DNA of 64,000 bases from CADCVW01 sp964251385. GTDB lineage: Bacteria > Pseudomonadota > Alphaproteobacteria > Sphingomonadales > Sphingomonadaceae. The notes beneath the pieces were generated by a model. It ran no database searches and had not been told where the DNA came from. It was given only the letters and a program-made list of their open reading frames with translations. The position numbers and the translations under genes were made by a program. The stretch's first letter is position 1. Every line of letters begins with the position of its first letter. The stretch covers positions 930,001-994,000 of the forward strand of contig CAXUJK010000001.1 in the NCBI GenBank assembly GCA_964251385.1, written 5' to 3'. Shown here one piece after another: positions 50,360 to 59,825 of the stretch.

Positions 50360-50851
50360 ATGTACGAGTTCACGATGAAGGGCATCTGGGTGCGTTGGGG
50401 CGCGCTCGACATGCCGTCCCGATGGCTGTTCGCGGGCAGCGGCGCGGCCGCGTTTGCCGCGCTTGTGCCGCTCTACGTGCCCGGCGCGGTCACCCGCAGG
50501 TCGTACCTTTTCGACCTGGGCTATTATGTCGGCAGCGGCGGGAAGTGGCCGGTCCGGGCCGCCGAAACGTCCGCGTCCATGCTTCCCTGGGCGGCGTGGT
50601 GGATCGTCGGCTGCCTCGCGGTGTCGGCCCTGCTGTGGTGGCGGCTGAGCGTCCGCCAGGACGAGTTGTTCAACCGCATCCAGAATTGGGCGTTCGCGAT
50701 GGGCGGCGCATGGAGCGCGACACTGCTCAGCGTGTGGAGCATCTTCGACATGGCGGACCTGGCAAGTCCGATCACCCCGGCCGCCGTCATCACGGTCTTC
50801 GCGGTGGCGATCTCCGTGTTCTGGTTCGTGGCCGTGCGCCGATGGGCGTAA
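50360..50851 (+). CDS. Four-helix membrane protein paired with an XRE regulator
   Basis: A 163-residue inner-membrane protein, unassigned. Hydrophobic segments lie at about 22-44, 73-91, 107-127 and 135-158; two short conserved-looking loops read RRSYLFDLGYYVGS and SVRQDELFNRIQNWA. It overlaps the following XRE-family regulator by ten bases. Membrane protein plus small HTH pairs of this sort (DUF2975/DUF2178-like) are common regulatory modules, but the family here cannot be named with certainty. Confidence 0.7.
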   Translation: MYEFTMKGIWVRWGALDMPSRWLFAGSGAAAFAALVPLYVPGAVTRRSYLFDLGYYVGSGGKWPVRAAETSASMLPWAAWWIVGCLAVSALLWWRLSVRQDELFNRIQNWAFAMGGAWSATLLSVWSIFDMADLASPITPAAVITVFAVAISVFWFVAVRRWA

Positions 50852-51129
50852 TCACCTGCCTTGCCGCCCTGCGCGCGGAGCGGCGGTTGACGCAGGCGGA
50901 CCTCGCGGCCTTGGCGAAGGTGTCGCGGCAGACGATAAATTCGATCGAGACGGGGCGGTTCGAGCCGAGCCTCAGCCTCGCACTCGTTTTGGCTAAACTG
51001 TTCGAGCGTCCTGTCGAGCAGTTGTTCGCGCTTCCCGGTGACGACCCCGACTGGGTGCCCACGACCTCAACGCGGCCCAAGTCGCTGATCGCATCGTTGA
51101 GACAGAAGCCGCCGCTTACGAGCGGATAG
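50842..51129 (+). CDS. XRE-family transcriptional regulator
   Basis: A 95-residue DNA-binding protein. A lambda-repressor-like helix-turn-helix occupies about residues 5-60: LRAERRLTQADLAALAKVSR followed by QTINSIETGRFEPSLSLALV and a PVEQLF end. The C-terminal tail is short and disordered, with no ligand domain. Translation starts inside the preceding membrane-protein gene (ten-base overlap), so the two are co-expressed. Confidence 0.9.
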   Translation: MGVITCLAALRAERRLTQADLAALAKVSRQTINSIETGRFEPSLSLALVLAKLFERPVEQLFALPGDDPDWVPTTSTRPKSLIASLRQKPPLTSG

Positions 51130-51211
51130 ATCCTCCGTTCATCGTTAGAAATAAACCGCTTGCCGCTGCAGCGTTACACTATATCATGCCTCGATCATTA
51201 CGGAGGCACGT

Positions 51212-52123
51212 ATGCGCGCGACGCTCTTGGCATCTTCATTCCTCCTGCTGGCGGGTTGCAGTCAGCAGCCTTCCCGGCAGGAGTCGCGGGATCTGCAGGT
51301 CTCCGACGCGACCGAAGCGGCCGCGACCACTGATATGGCCCGCATGGACTCGCCCCCTCTCGCCCCCGCCGCGCCCGGCATCTCCGTCACCTCCGCGCCC
51401 GGCGTCGCCTTCAACTACCGCTACGCGTTCCGTCTGCCCTCCAACCGCATCGGCGCGACGCAGGAAGCGCATGCGGCGGCCTGCGAAAAGCTGGGCCTCG
51501 CGCGCTGCCGCATCACGGGCATGCGCTACCGGTTGGAGAACGAACGCGACATCTCCGCCGAATTGTCGCTCAAGCTCGACCCCGCGATCGCACGCAACTT
51601 CGGCAAGCAGGCCTCCGAGCTCGTCACCCGATCCGAAGGCATGCTCGTCGACCATGAGATTTCGGGCGTCGACGCAGGGTCCGCGATCGCGACCGCCAAC
51701 CGGACGCAGGCGCAGATCGCGGACGACCTGGCCGGCATCGAGGCCCAGCTGCGCCGCCCCGGCCTGTCCAACACGATCCGCGACCGTCTGCTCGGCGAGG
51801 CCGCCGAGCTGCGCCAGCAGATCCGCAGCCTCAGCGCGACGCGCGACGCCGACCGCGAGTCGCTCGCCCGCACGCCGATGGTGTTCGCCTACGGCTCGGG
51901 TAGCCTGATCCCCGGCTTCGACACGACCTCGCCGTTCCGCGATGCGTTCGAAACCGCGGCCGCGATCTTCCTGGGGGCGTTCGCTATCATCCTGAACCTG
52001 CTCGCAGGGCTCGTGCCGGTTGCGCTGCTGATCGCGCTCGCGCTGTGGATCATCCGCCGGTTCAAGCCTGGCTGGCCGACGCGGCGTACGGCCTATGCGC
52101 CGACGGAGGAAGCGCCCGCCTAA
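51212..52123 (+). CDS. DUF4349-domain lipoprotein
   Basis: A 303-residue envelope protein. The lipobox LLLAGC (Cys16) follows a short signal. The middle (about 65-220) contains the DUF4349 pattern: VAFNYRYAFRLPSNRIGATQ, ISAELSLKLDPAIARNFGKQ, and a coiled-coil-forming helix (IADDLAGIEAQLRRPGLSNT, RLLGEAAELRQQIRSLSATR). A membrane helix follows (about 250-285). Function unknown; related proteins in Bacillus are linked to envelope stress. The stop overlaps that of convergent recN. Confidence 0.88.
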   Translation: MRATLLASSFLLLAGCSQQPSRQESRDLQVSDATEAAATTDMARMDSPPLAPAAPGISVTSAPGVAFNYRYAFRLPSNRIGATQEAHAAACEKLGLARCRITGMRYRLENERDISAELSLKLDPAIARNFGKQASELVTRSEGMLVDHEISGVDAGSAIATANRTQAQIADDLAGIEAQLRRPGLSNTIRDRLLGEAAELRQQIRSLSATRDADRESLARTPMVFAYGSGSLIPGFDTTSPFRDAFETAAAIFLGAFAIILNLLAGLVPVALLIALALWIIRRFKPGWPTRRTAYAPTEEAPA

Positions 52124-53772
52124 GCCGCCTCGAGCAGCTTCCCCGCCTGCGCGCGCGCCTCGTCCGTGACGTGCGCGCCCGACAGCATGCGCGCGATCTC
52201 CTCGCGGCGTTCGCCCGTCTCCAGCGCGTGCACCCCCGTGCGCGTCACCGTTCCCGCATGGCTCTTGGCGATGAGAAAATGCCGCGCGCCCCGCGCCGCG
52301 ACCTGCGGCGAATGCGTAACCACGAGCACCTGCCCGCCCTCGGCCAACCGGTGCAGTCGATCCCCGATCGCGCTCGCCACCGCGCCGCCGACCCCGCGAT
52401 CGATCTCGTCGAAGATCATCGTCCCCGTGCCCCCCGCCTCGGCCAGCGCGACCTTGAGCGCCAGGATGAACCGCGACAGCTCCCCCCCGCTCGCGATCTT
52501 GGTCAATGCCCCGAACGGCGCGCCGGGGTTGGTCGACACCTCGAACTCGACGCGGTCGCGCCCCAACGGACCGGGCTCCCCCGCCGCAAGCACCGTGCGG
52601 AACTGCGCGGCGTCTAGCTTGAGCGGGGCGAGCTCGCCCGCTACCGCGTCGTCGAGCCGCGCCGCCGCCGCCGTGCGCGCCTGCGTCAAAGCGTCGGCCG
52701 CCTGCGAAAACTCCGCTTCCGCCGTCGCCACGGCGACGTCGAGCGCTGCCAAGCCACCTTCGCCCGCTTCCAGCGCCTCGAGCCGCCCGGACAGTTCGTC
52801 GAGCAACTCGGCCAGATCGTCCGGCTGCACACGGTGCTTCCTCGCCATCGCGCGGATTTCGAACAGCCGCGTTTCCGCTTCCTCCAGCCGTTCCGGGTTG
52901 AACGACAACGCCTCGCCCGCGCGCTCCAGGCGGTCCTCCGCTTCCGACGCCTCGATCACCGCGCGGTCCATCGCGGCCAGCGCTTCGGCCAGCAGCGGGT
53001 GATCCGCGGCGACCCGGTCCAGCCTCCGGCTCGCCTGCCGCAGCTGGGTCAACGCCCCGTCCGATCCTTCGAGCAACGCAACGATCGCCGCCAGATCGTC
53101 GGTCACGCGCGCGCCCTGCTGCATCGTCGCGCGCAGGTCGCTGAGCGACTCTTCCTCGCCCGGCTCGGGAGCCAACGCGGTCAGCTCCGCCACCGCATGT
53201 TCGAGCCACTCGCGATCCCGCTGCGCCGCATCCAGCGACGCCGTCGCGGAAGCGAGCGCGGACCGCGCCTCGCTCACCCGCGTCCACGCCGCCGCGGTCG
53301 CACGCACATCGACCCGCCCATAGACATCAAGCAGGGTTCGGTGCCCGCGCGGGTTGAGCAGACCGCGATCGTCGTGCTGTCCATGGATCTCGACCAGCGC
53401 CGCGCCGAGCTCGCGCAGCAACCCCGCCGATGCGGACGCATCGTTGACGAACCCTCGGCTCCCGCCGTCCGCCTTGACGATACGCCGCACGACGAGCGGC
53501 TCGCCGGGATCGGGAGCCATGCCATGTTCGTCCAGCAAGACGCGCGCCCGATGATCGGCGGGCAGGTCGAACGAAACGCTGACCACCGCCTGCGCCTGCC
53601 CGCTCCGCACCAGCCCGCTATCCGCGCGCGCGCCCAGGGCCAGCCCCAGCGCGTCCAGCAGGATGGATTTGCCCGCCCCCGTCTCGCCGGTCAGCACACC
53701 GAGGCCATCGACGAAGTCGAGGTCGAGACTTTCGATCAGCACGACATCGCGAATGGACAGGCGGGTGAGCAC
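52120..53772 (-). CDS. recN: DNA repair protein RecN
   Basis: A 550-residue SMC-like ATPase. The N-terminal Walker A is GVLTGETGAGKSILLDALGL near residue 27; HGQHDDRGLLNP follows, a long coiled coil fills the middle (about 155-365), and the C-terminal half has the ASGGELSRFILALKVALAEA signature, then FDEIDRGVGG and VTHSPQVAARG. RecN takes part in double-strand break repair. It follows bamD by 59 bases, a conserved neighbour in alphaproteobacteria. Confidence 0.96.
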   Translation of the reverse strand: MLTRLSIRDVVLIESLDLDFVDGLGVLTGETGAGKSILLDALGLALGARADSGLVRSGQAQAVVSVSFDLPADHRARVLLDEHGMAPDPGEPLVVRRIVKADGGSRGFVNDASASAGLLRELGAALVEIHGQHDDRGLLNPRGHRTLLDVYGRVDVRATAAAWTRVSEARSALASATASLDAAQRDREWLEHAVAELTALAPEPGEEESLSDLRATMQQGARVTDDLAAIVALLEGSDGALTQLRQASRRLDRVAADHPLLAEALAAMDRAVIEASEAEDRLERAGEALSFNPERLEEAETRLFEIRAMARKHRVQPDDLAELLDELSGRLEALEAGEGGLAALDVAVATAEAEFSQAADALTQARTAAAARLDDAVAGELAPLKLDAAQFRTVLAAGEPGPLGRDRVEFEVSTNPGAPFGALTKIASGGELSRFILALKVALAEAGGTGTMIFDEIDRGVGGAVASAIGDRLHRLAEGGQVLVVTHSPQVAARGARHFLIAKSHAGTVTRTGVHALETGERREEIARMLSGAHVTDEARAQAGKLLEAA

Positions 53773-53830
53773 GCGACGTGCCTAGCAGATCGTCCCGGCG
53801 CGGACAGCACCGACGATCATGGTCGCCGGC

Positions 53831-54634
53831 TTAGCTGGCCGCCGCCGGCGCCGCGTTGGGCGTTTCCGCGTTTTCGCGCACCAACTCGAAAGCGCGCGCG
53901 TACCATTTGGACCCCGGGTAGTTCGCGCCGAGCACCGCGGCCGCCTTGCGCGCCTCGTCCGGTACGCCGAGCGCCAGATACGATTCGGTCAACCGCATCA
54001 GCGCCTCGGGCGCGTGCGTCGTCGTCTGGTACTGCTCGACCACGGACCGGAACCGCATCACGCTCGCCAGCCAGTTGGACGAGCGCTGGTAGAAGCGGCC
54101 GATCTCCATCTCCTTGCCCGCCAGATGGTCCTGCACCAGATCGATCTTCAAACGTGCGTCCGCCGCGTACTTGGTCGCGGGGTAGCGGCGGATCAGTTCG
54201 CCCAAGCTCGTCAGCGCCTGCTGCGTGATCCCCTGATCCCGCGTCACGTCGGTGATCTGGTCGTAGTAATTCATGCCGACGAGGTAGAGCGCGTACGGCG
54301 CGTCCTTGTTGCCGGGATGGATCGACATGAAGCGGTTCGCCGACTGGATCGACTCCGTGTGCTTCTTGGCCTGATAGTAGGAGAACGCGCTCATCAGCTG
54401 CGCGCGACGCGCCCAATCGGAATAGGGATGCTGGCGCTCGACTTCGTCGAAAACAACCGCAGCTTCCTCGTACCGCCCCTGGTTCAGCCGGTTCTTCCCC
54501 AACGTGTACAAGGTGCCGACATCGCGGGCAATATAGTTGGTGTCGGCACGCGTCTTGCTCCCGCCCGCGCACGCGGACAAAGGCAGAGCGGCGAGCAGCG
54601 GAAGGGCGAGAACGCGGTACATACGGTTTTGCAT
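53831..54634 (-). CDS. bamD: Outer-membrane protein assembly factor BamD
   Basis: A 267-residue lipoprotein with five TPR-like helical repeats. The signal ends in the lipobox LPLSAC (Cys21), from an ATG at 54634 that yields MQNRMYRVLALPLLAALPLS. Motifs of the family include LYTLGKNRLNQGRYEEAAVV, VERQHPYSDWARRAQLMSAF, YYQAKKHTESIQSANRFMSI, TQQALTSLGELIRRYPATKY and a C-terminal YQTTTHAPEALMRLTESYLA. It is part of the BAM complex. Divergent from the glycosyltransferase at 54694 by 59 bases. Confidence 0.95.
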   Translation of the reverse strand: MQNRMYRVLALPLLAALPLSACAGGSKTRADTNYIARDVGTLYTLGKNRLNQGRYEEAAVVFDEVERQHPYSDWARRAQLMSAFSYYQAKKHTESIQSANRFMSIHPGNKDAPYALYLVGMNYYDQITDVTRDQGITQQALTSLGELIRRYPATKYAADARLKIDLVQDHLAGKEMEIGRFYQRSSNWLASVMRFRSVVEQYQTTTHAPEALMRLTESYLALGVPDEARKAAAVLGANYPGSKWYARAFELVRENAETPNAAPAAAS

Positions 54635-54693
54635 GGGGTCCGATTTAGCGGATTCGTAAGGACCTGCAAAGGCCTGCGTGCTTAAGGGCAGCC

Positions 54694-55863
54694 ATGCTCC
54701 GCGTCCTGACCCTGTCGACATTGTTTCCCGACGCGCGGCGGCCGACGTTCGGCGTGTTCGTCGAACAGCAGACCCTCGGCCTCGCCGCGCACCCGGACGT
54801 GGAGCTGCAGGTCGTGGCCCCGCTGGGCAAGCCCCCCGGCCTCCTTGCCCGGCATCCGCACTACCGCGACGCGCTGAACCTGCCCGAAGTCGAAAGCTGG
54901 AAAGGCGTGACCGTCCACCGCCCGCGCTTTCCGATGATCCCGGTGATCGGCGGCCGCTTCACGCCCGCGCTGATGGCGCGCACGCTCGTGCCGGTGCTGC
55001 GGCGCATCTGGCGCGACTTCCCGTTCGACGTCATCGACGCGCAGTTCTTCTATCCCGACGGGCCCGCCGCGATGCGGCTGTCAGCGGCGTTGGGCGTTCC
55101 CTTCTCCGCCAAGGCGCGCGGCAGCGACATCCACCATTGGGCGCACCAGCCCGGCTGCGGCGCGCAAATCGTGGCCGCAGGGCGCACCGCGGGCGGCAAT
55201 CTCGCGGTCAGCGCCGCGCTCAAGGCCGACATGGTCGCGCTCGGCATCCCGGAGGACAGAATCCTCGTCCACTACACGGGCGTCGACCTGACTCGCTTCC
55301 GGATCGTCGACCGCGCGGCCGCCAAGGCGGCGCTTGGTGTGTCCGGTCCGCTGCTGCTCACCGTCGGCCACCTAATCGAGCGCAAAGGCCACGCAATCGC
55401 CATCGATGCGTTCGCACGATTCCCGGACGCGACACTGCTGATCGTCGGCAAGGGAAGGCAGCGAGCCGAGTTGGAGGCACAAATCGCGCGCCTGGGCCTG
55501 GGCGGCCGCGTCCGCCTGCTCGGCGCGCTCCCGCATGACGAGCTTCCCGCCTTGTTCGCCGCCGCCGACGCGATGGTCCTCCCCGCCGCATCCGAAGGCC
55601 TGGCCAATGTCTGGGTCGAAGCGCTGGCGTGCGGCACGCCCGTCGTCACCACCGACGTGGGCGGCGCGCGCGAAGTCGTCGACCGCCCCGCCGCCGGCCG
55701 GCTCGTCGCGCGCGATGCCGGAGCGGTCGCGGCGGGCATTCGCGAGGTGTTGGCGGACCCGCCGCGTCAAGTGGACGTACGCGCGGTCGTCGACCGCTTC
55801 ACCTGGGAAGCCAACCGCGACGCGCTCTACGCGCATCTGAACGGCATCGTGTCGGCGCGCTAG
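54694..55863 (+). CDS. Glycosyltransferase family 4
   Basis: A 389-residue GT-B protein: N-terminal VLTLSTLFPDARRPTFGVFV (typical of the exopolysaccharide GT4 group), then FDVIDAQFFYPDGPAAMRLS, an acceptor-domain SAKARGSDIHHWA, and the donor-domain LLTVGHLIERKGHAIAIDAF, VLPAASEGLANVWVEALACG and VVTTDVGGAREVV (the E-x-F-G-like ESEG/E-A-LACG motif). The acceptor is unknown. It overlaps the convergent Mth938-domain gene by four bases. Confidence 0.92.
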   Translation: MLRVLTLSTLFPDARRPTFGVFVEQQTLGLAAHPDVELQVVAPLGKPPGLLARHPHYRDALNLPEVESWKGVTVHRPRFPMIPVIGGRFTPALMARTLVPVLRRIWRDFPFDVIDAQFFYPDGPAAMRLSAALGVPFSAKARGSDIHHWAHQPGCGAQIVAAGRTAGGNLAVSAALKADMVALGIPEDRILVHYTGVDLTRFRIVDRAAAKAALGVSGPLLLTVGHLIERKGHAIAIDAFARFPDATLLIVGKGRQRAELEAQIARLGLGGRVRLLGALPHDELPALFAAADAMVLPAASEGLANVWVEALACGTPVVTTDVGGAREVVDRPAAGRLVARDAGAVAAGIREVLADPPRQVDVRAVVDRFTWEANRDALYAHLNGIVSAR

Positions 55864-56234
55864 AGCGGCATCAAAGCCGCGACGATCCAGCGATCCTCCG
55901 CGCGCAGCACGGCCCACGCGCGTGCCGCCGCACGGCTGTCCATCGCCTCCAAACCGATGCCCCGTGCCTCCAACGCGGCGGTGAACCCGCGCGGCGGGCG
56001 CGCGAGCGAAGCGCCCGTTCCGAGCAGCAGGAATTCGGGTGCCGGAGCGATCGCCAGCAGCGCGTCGAGGTCGCCGGGTTCGAGCGAGGCGGGCGCATCC
56101 CACGCCGCCGCCGCTACCGGCGTCAGCGTCACGCCGCCCGCGAATAGCTGGCCATCGACCTTGAACCCGGATCCTGAAAATCCCGTGACGACCGGACCCG
56201 ACGCCGGCCCGCTCTGCTCCCAGCGCGTTCCCAA
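55860..56234 (-). CDS. Mth938-like (DUF498) domain protein
   Basis: A 124-residue protein of the Mth938/AAMDC-like family: TGFSGSGFKVDGQLFAGGVT near residue 16, LEPGDLDALLAIAPAPEFLL and LLGTGASLARPPRGFTAALE. Its start appears to be a TTG at 56234, immediately after the secF stop, so it is translated as part of the secD-secF-Mth938 block, a gene order seen widely in alphaproteobacteria. No ATG or GTG candidate would keep the domain intact. Role unknown. Confidence 0.85.
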   Translation of the reverse strand: MGTRWEQSGPASGPVVTGFSGSGFKVDGQLFAGGVTLTPVAAAAWDAPASLEPGDLDALLAIAPAPEFLLLGTGASLARPPRGFTAALEARGIGLEAMDSRAAARAWAVLRAEDRWIVAALMPL

Positions 56235-57200
56235 TCAGGGCATCCGCTCGGTCACGCGCTCCGCGCCGGCGGTCGCGGTCGTCGCGGCCGGCACGAAGCT
56301 GTCCGGCCCGACCCCCAGCCAGATCAGCATCGGCGCGGACACGTAGATGGTGGAATAAGTCCCGATGATCGCGCCGAACAGGATCGCGGCGGACAGCCCG
56401 AAGATGACGTCCGGCCCCAGAACCAACAGGATAGCGAGCGCGATGATGATCGACAGCGACGTCACGATCGTACGCGACAGGGTTTCGTTGAGCGACAGGT
56501 CGATCAGCGGCACGATCTCCATCTTGCGATATTTGCGCAGGTTCTCGCGGACGCGGTCGTACACGACCACCGTGTCGTTCAACGAGTAGCCGACGATCGT
56601 CAGGAAGGCCGCGACGATGTTCAGATTCACTTCCAACCGCGTCAGCGCGAAGAAGCCGAGCGTGATCGCGACGTCGTGGAACAGGGTCAGGATCGCGCCC
56701 ACCCCGAACTGCCATTCGAAGCGGAACCAGATGTAGACGGCGATGCCCAGAATCGCGAGCAGCAGCGCCAGCCCGCCGTCGCGCGCAAGCTCGGCGCTGA
56801 CCTTGCCGCTGACCGCGTCCGCCTGCGGGAAGGTCACGCCGGGCGCAACCTGCGTCACCGCGCCCTTGACCCGTTCGATCGCGGCAGCGGCGGCGGCGCT
56901 GTCACCAGGCGGCAAAGCCATGCGGATCGCGAGCGTCTGCGGATTGCCGAACTCCTGGATCGTCGCGTCGCCAAGGCCCAGCGCCTCGATGCGGCTGCGC
57001 ACCGGCTCGATCGGCGCGGTGCCCGCGAACTTGGCCTGGATCAACTGCCCGCCGACGAAATCGACGCCCAGATTGAGCCCGCGCGTCGCCAGCAATCCGA
57101 TCGACCCCGCGATCAGCAGCAGCGACAAGGCCAGCGCGACCATCCGCCAGCGCATGAACGGAATGTTGGTGTTGTCCGGGATGAGTTTCAGAAGCCGCAT
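56235..57200 (-). CDS. secF: Protein translocase subunit SecF
   Basis: A 321-residue SecF with six membrane helices. LNLGVDFVGGQLIQAKFAGT (the D-F-x-GG motif, about residue 28-47), then the first periplasmic domain and the transmembrane bundle with ALLLAILGIAVYIWFRFEWQ, VGYSLNDTVVVYDRVRENLR and LNETLSRTIVTSLSI. SecDF uses the proton gradient to help proteins leave the Sec channel. The start overlaps the secD stop by one base. Confidence 0.97.
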   Translation of the reverse strand: MRLLKLIPDNTNIPFMRWRMVALALSLLLIAGSIGLLATRGLNLGVDFVGGQLIQAKFAGTAPIEPVRSRIEALGLGDATIQEFGNPQTLAIRMALPPGDSAAAAAAIERVKGAVTQVAPGVTFPQADAVSGKVSAELARDGGLALLLAILGIAVYIWFRFEWQFGVGAILTLFHDVAITLGFFALTRLEVNLNIVAAFLTIVGYSLNDTVVVYDRVRENLRKYRKMEIVPLIDLSLNETLSRTIVTSLSIIIALAILLVLGPDVIFGLSAAILFGAIIGTYSTIYVSAPMLIWLGVGPDSFVPAATTATAGAERVTERMP

Positions 57201-58792
57201 CAGATATGAAGCTCCTTGGGCCGCGCGCGCCGAAGGTAAAGCGCGACCATCATGCGCGTCAGGTTGACCGCGGTGAACACGGAGGTGACGATCCCGATCA
57301 TCAGGACCACGGCGAAGCCCCTTATAGGACCCGATCCGAAGTAGAACATCAGCGCGGCCGCGATCACGTTGGTGATGTTGGCGTCGAAAATGGCCGTCGA
57401 AGCTTCCTTGTATCCCGTCTCCACCGCGTCCAGAATCCTGCGCCCGCGCCTTTGTTCTTCGCGGATGCGTTCGTTGATCAGCACATTGGCATCCACCGCC
57501 GCGCCGATCGTCAGCACGAACCCTGCGATGCCCGGCAACGTCAAAGTTGCGTTGAAGATCGCCATGATCCCCAGGATCATCAGCGCGTTCACGATCAGGC
57601 CGATGTTCGCGTGCACGCCGAACCGCCCGTACGTGATCAGCATGAAGCCCATCACCGCCAGGATCGCGACCACCGACGCGATCGCCCCCAGCCGGATCGA
57701 GTCGGCACCCAGATCGGGTCCGACCGTACGCTCCTCGATCGTGGCCAGATCGACCGGCAGCTTGCCCGACCGCAACGCGATGGCGAGCGCATTGGCGGAC
57801 TCGACGGTGAAGCTGCCAGCGATGCTCGCGTTGCCGCCTAGGATCGGCTCGTTGATGTTGGGCGCGGAGATCACCCGGTCGTCGAGGATGATCGCGAACG
57901 GCTTGTTGACGTTGTCGCGCGTCACCTGAGCGAAACGCCGCCCGCCCGCCGTGTCGAAGCGGATCGCGACCGCAGGCGCGCCGTTTTCGTCGAAATTCTG
58001 CTGCGCGTCGATCAGCTGATCGCCCGTCACCATCGCGCGCCGCTTGACCGCGATCGTTCCGCCGCCTTCCGCGAAGGGGAGGATCTGACTTCCGACCGGC
58101 GCGCGTCCCGTCGCGAGCTGTTCGGGCGTCGCGGTCTCGTCGACCAGCTTGAAGTCGAGCTTGGCGGTCTGCCCGAGCAGCGCCTTCAGCCCCGCCGGGT
58201 CCTGCAATCCCGGAACCTGCACCAGGATGCGCGCGTCGCCCTGGCGGATGACGGTCACTTCCTTGGTCCCGTCGGGATCGATACGACGGCGCACCACGTC
58301 GGTGGCCGTTTCCATCGCCTGCTCGGTCGCGGTGCGAAGCCCGGCGGAGGTCGGCGTCAGCACGATACGGTTCTGATCGACGACAGCGATCGTCCAGTCG
58401 CGCTGCCCCGACATCCCCGCTCCCGTGGTCAGCGGCAGGATCACCTCGCGCGCCGCGTCGATCTGGCTGAGATCGCGCAGCAGGAACGACAGCCGCCCGT
58501 TGGCGGTCGAGATGTCGCCGATCTCGATCCTAGGGCTGGCCCGGCGCAGCTCGGTGCGCACTTCCTCTTCCTTGAGCGTCAGCCGCTGGCGCGCCACGTC
58601 GCGCGTGTCCGCCTCCAGCAGCAGATGCGATCCGCCTTTAAGGTCGAGCCCGAGATTGATGCGCGCGGTCGGAGCCCAACCCGGCCACTGCCGCGTCTGC
58701 CCTTCCGGGAACAGGCTCGGCACCGCGAACACGATGCCAGCCAAGCACAGGAGGACGATCCCCCAAACCTTCCAACGCGGAAAATCGAGCAA
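57200..58792 (-). CDS. secD: Protein translocase subunit SecD
   Basis: A 530-residue SecD with six membrane helices and a large periplasmic P1 domain (about residues 35-350). Signatures: RINLGLDLKGGSHLLLEADT (about 44-63), GTKEVTVIRQGDARILVQVP, VDANVLINERIREEQRRGRR (catalytic Asp) and the C-terminal FTAVNLTRMMVALYLRRARP. The neighbouring genes secF, Mth938 and yajC complete the usual Sec accessory set. Confidence 0.97.
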   Translation of the reverse strand: MLDFPRWKVWGIVLLCLAGIVFAVPSLFPEGQTRQWPGWAPTARINLGLDLKGGSHLLLEADTRDVARQRLTLKEEEVRTELRRASPRIEIGDISTANGRLSFLLRDLSQIDAAREVILPLTTGAGMSGQRDWTIAVVDQNRIVLTPTSAGLRTATEQAMETATDVVRRRIDPDGTKEVTVIRQGDARILVQVPGLQDPAGLKALLGQTAKLDFKLVDETATPEQLATGRAPVGSQILPFAEGGGTIAVKRRAMVTGDQLIDAQQNFDENGAPAVAIRFDTAGGRRFAQVTRDNVNKPFAIILDDRVISAPNINEPILGGNASIAGSFTVESANALAIALRSGKLPVDLATIEERTVGPDLGADSIRLGAIASVVAILAVMGFMLITYGRFGVHANIGLIVNALMILGIMAIFNATLTLPGIAGFVLTIGAAVDANVLINERIREEQRRGRRILDAVETGYKEASTAIFDANITNVIAAALMFYFGSGPIRGFAVVLMIGIVTSVFTAVNLTRMMVALYLRRARPKELHI

Positions 58793-58803
58793 CTTGCGGC
58801 TGC

Positions 58804-59157
58804 CTAGTCGTTCGCGGGCTTAGTGCCGAACGGGCGCACTTCGGTCAGCGTCCCCTTGACGACTTTCACGCGCACGTTGGGCGCGAGCTCGACCTCGATC
58901 TCCGCCGTGTCGTCGACGCGCGTGACCTTGCCGACAATGCCGCCCGCGGTCACCACCATGTCGTTCTTCTTGACCGCCGCCACCATCGCCTGGTGCGCCT
59001 TCAACCGCTTCTGCTGCGGCCGGATAAGCAGGAAGTAGAAGATCGGCAGGATGAGGAGGAACGGCCCGACCGCGTTGATGAAGGCGGCGAGCCCGTTCGG
59101 CGCGGCACCCGCGCCACCAGCCGCTGCGGCCTGGGCGAATGCGGGGGAAGAGAACAT
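58804..59157 (-). CDS. yajC: Preprotein translocase subunit YajC
   Basis: A 117-residue protein with a signal-like or second helix at the N-terminus and one clear membrane helix at about 31-47 (GPFLLILPIFYFLLIRPQQK), followed by a soluble SH3-like part KRLKAHQAMVAAVKKNDMVV, TAGGIVGKVTRVDDTAEIEV. It associates with SecDF. Eleven bases upstream of secD in the same operon. The leading 30 residues (AQAAAAGGAGAAPNGLAAF) are an Ala-rich extension. Confidence 0.95.
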   Translation of the reverse strand: MFSSPAFAQAAAAGGAGAAPNGLAAFINAVGPFLLILPIFYFLLIRPQQKRLKAHQAMVAAVKKNDMVVTAGGIVGKVTRVDDTAEIEVELAPNVRVKVVKGTLTEVRPFGTKPAND

Positions 59158-59264
59158 GGTTTGAGCCCGGGACGAGGTGCGAGCGGAGCGCCATCGGCCC
59201 CGCTCAGGATTTGGGCGCGCCTATCACGGGCGCGACCGCCCACGCAACCGCCGTGCCCGATCGG

Positions 59265-59741
59265 CTACGTGTTCCGAGGTTGCAACACGATCAGCGTCGA
59301 CGTCCCGTGCGCCACCAGCCGACCCTGCCCGTCCGTCATGCGGGCCTCGGCCGTCATGATCGTCCGCCCGCGCGCGACCACGGTTCCGACCGTGCGCATC
59401 GTCCCGCCGTCCGCGGAGATGGCCCGCGTAAAATTCACCTTGGTCTCGACCGTCGAATAGCCGACGCCCGCGGGCAGCGTGGTGTGCACCGCGCATCCGC
59501 ACGCGCTGTCGATTAGAGTAAGCGCCCACCCGCCGTGCACCGACCCAAGAGGATTAAGATGCTGCGGTCCCGGCTCGCCCTCGAACACGGCGATCCCGTC
59601 GCCGACCTCGACCAGCCGGAAGTTCATGCCTTCGGCGATCGCCGCGGACGCCGCGCGTCCTTCCATGCTGGCGAGCAGCAACTCGCACCCGCTTAGACGC
59701 GCGAAATCTTGAGGGCTGACCGTTCCGAAAACTCTGTCCAT
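59265..59741 (-). CDS. PaaI-type hot-dog thioesterase
   Basis: A 158-residue protein of the PaaI/YdiI acyl-CoA thioesterase family. The hot-dog core reads LNPLGSVHGGWALTLIDSAC (the H-G-G motif and catalytic Asp), then GVGYSTVETKVNFTRAISAD and VVARGRTIMTAEARMTDGQG. The N-terminal 20 residues are variable. It likely hydrolyses acyl-CoA thioesters; substrate unknown. Stands alone upstream of tRNA-Pro on the opposite strand. Confidence 0.9.
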   Translation of the reverse strand: MDRVFGTVSPQDFARLSGCELLLASMEGRAASAAIAEGMNFRLVEVGDGIAVFEGEPGPQHLNPLGSVHGGWALTLIDSACGCAVHTTLPAGVGYSTVETKVNFTRAISADGGTMRTVGTVVARGRTIMTAEARMTDGQGRLVAHGTSTLIVLQPRNT

Positions 59742-59825
59742 GCGCCCCGCTACCCCGAACGGGCATGCCCGCGCCAGAGGCCGCTTGCCCTGCTCCCGCC
59801 CGGCGCGTACAGGCGAAAACTCGGT

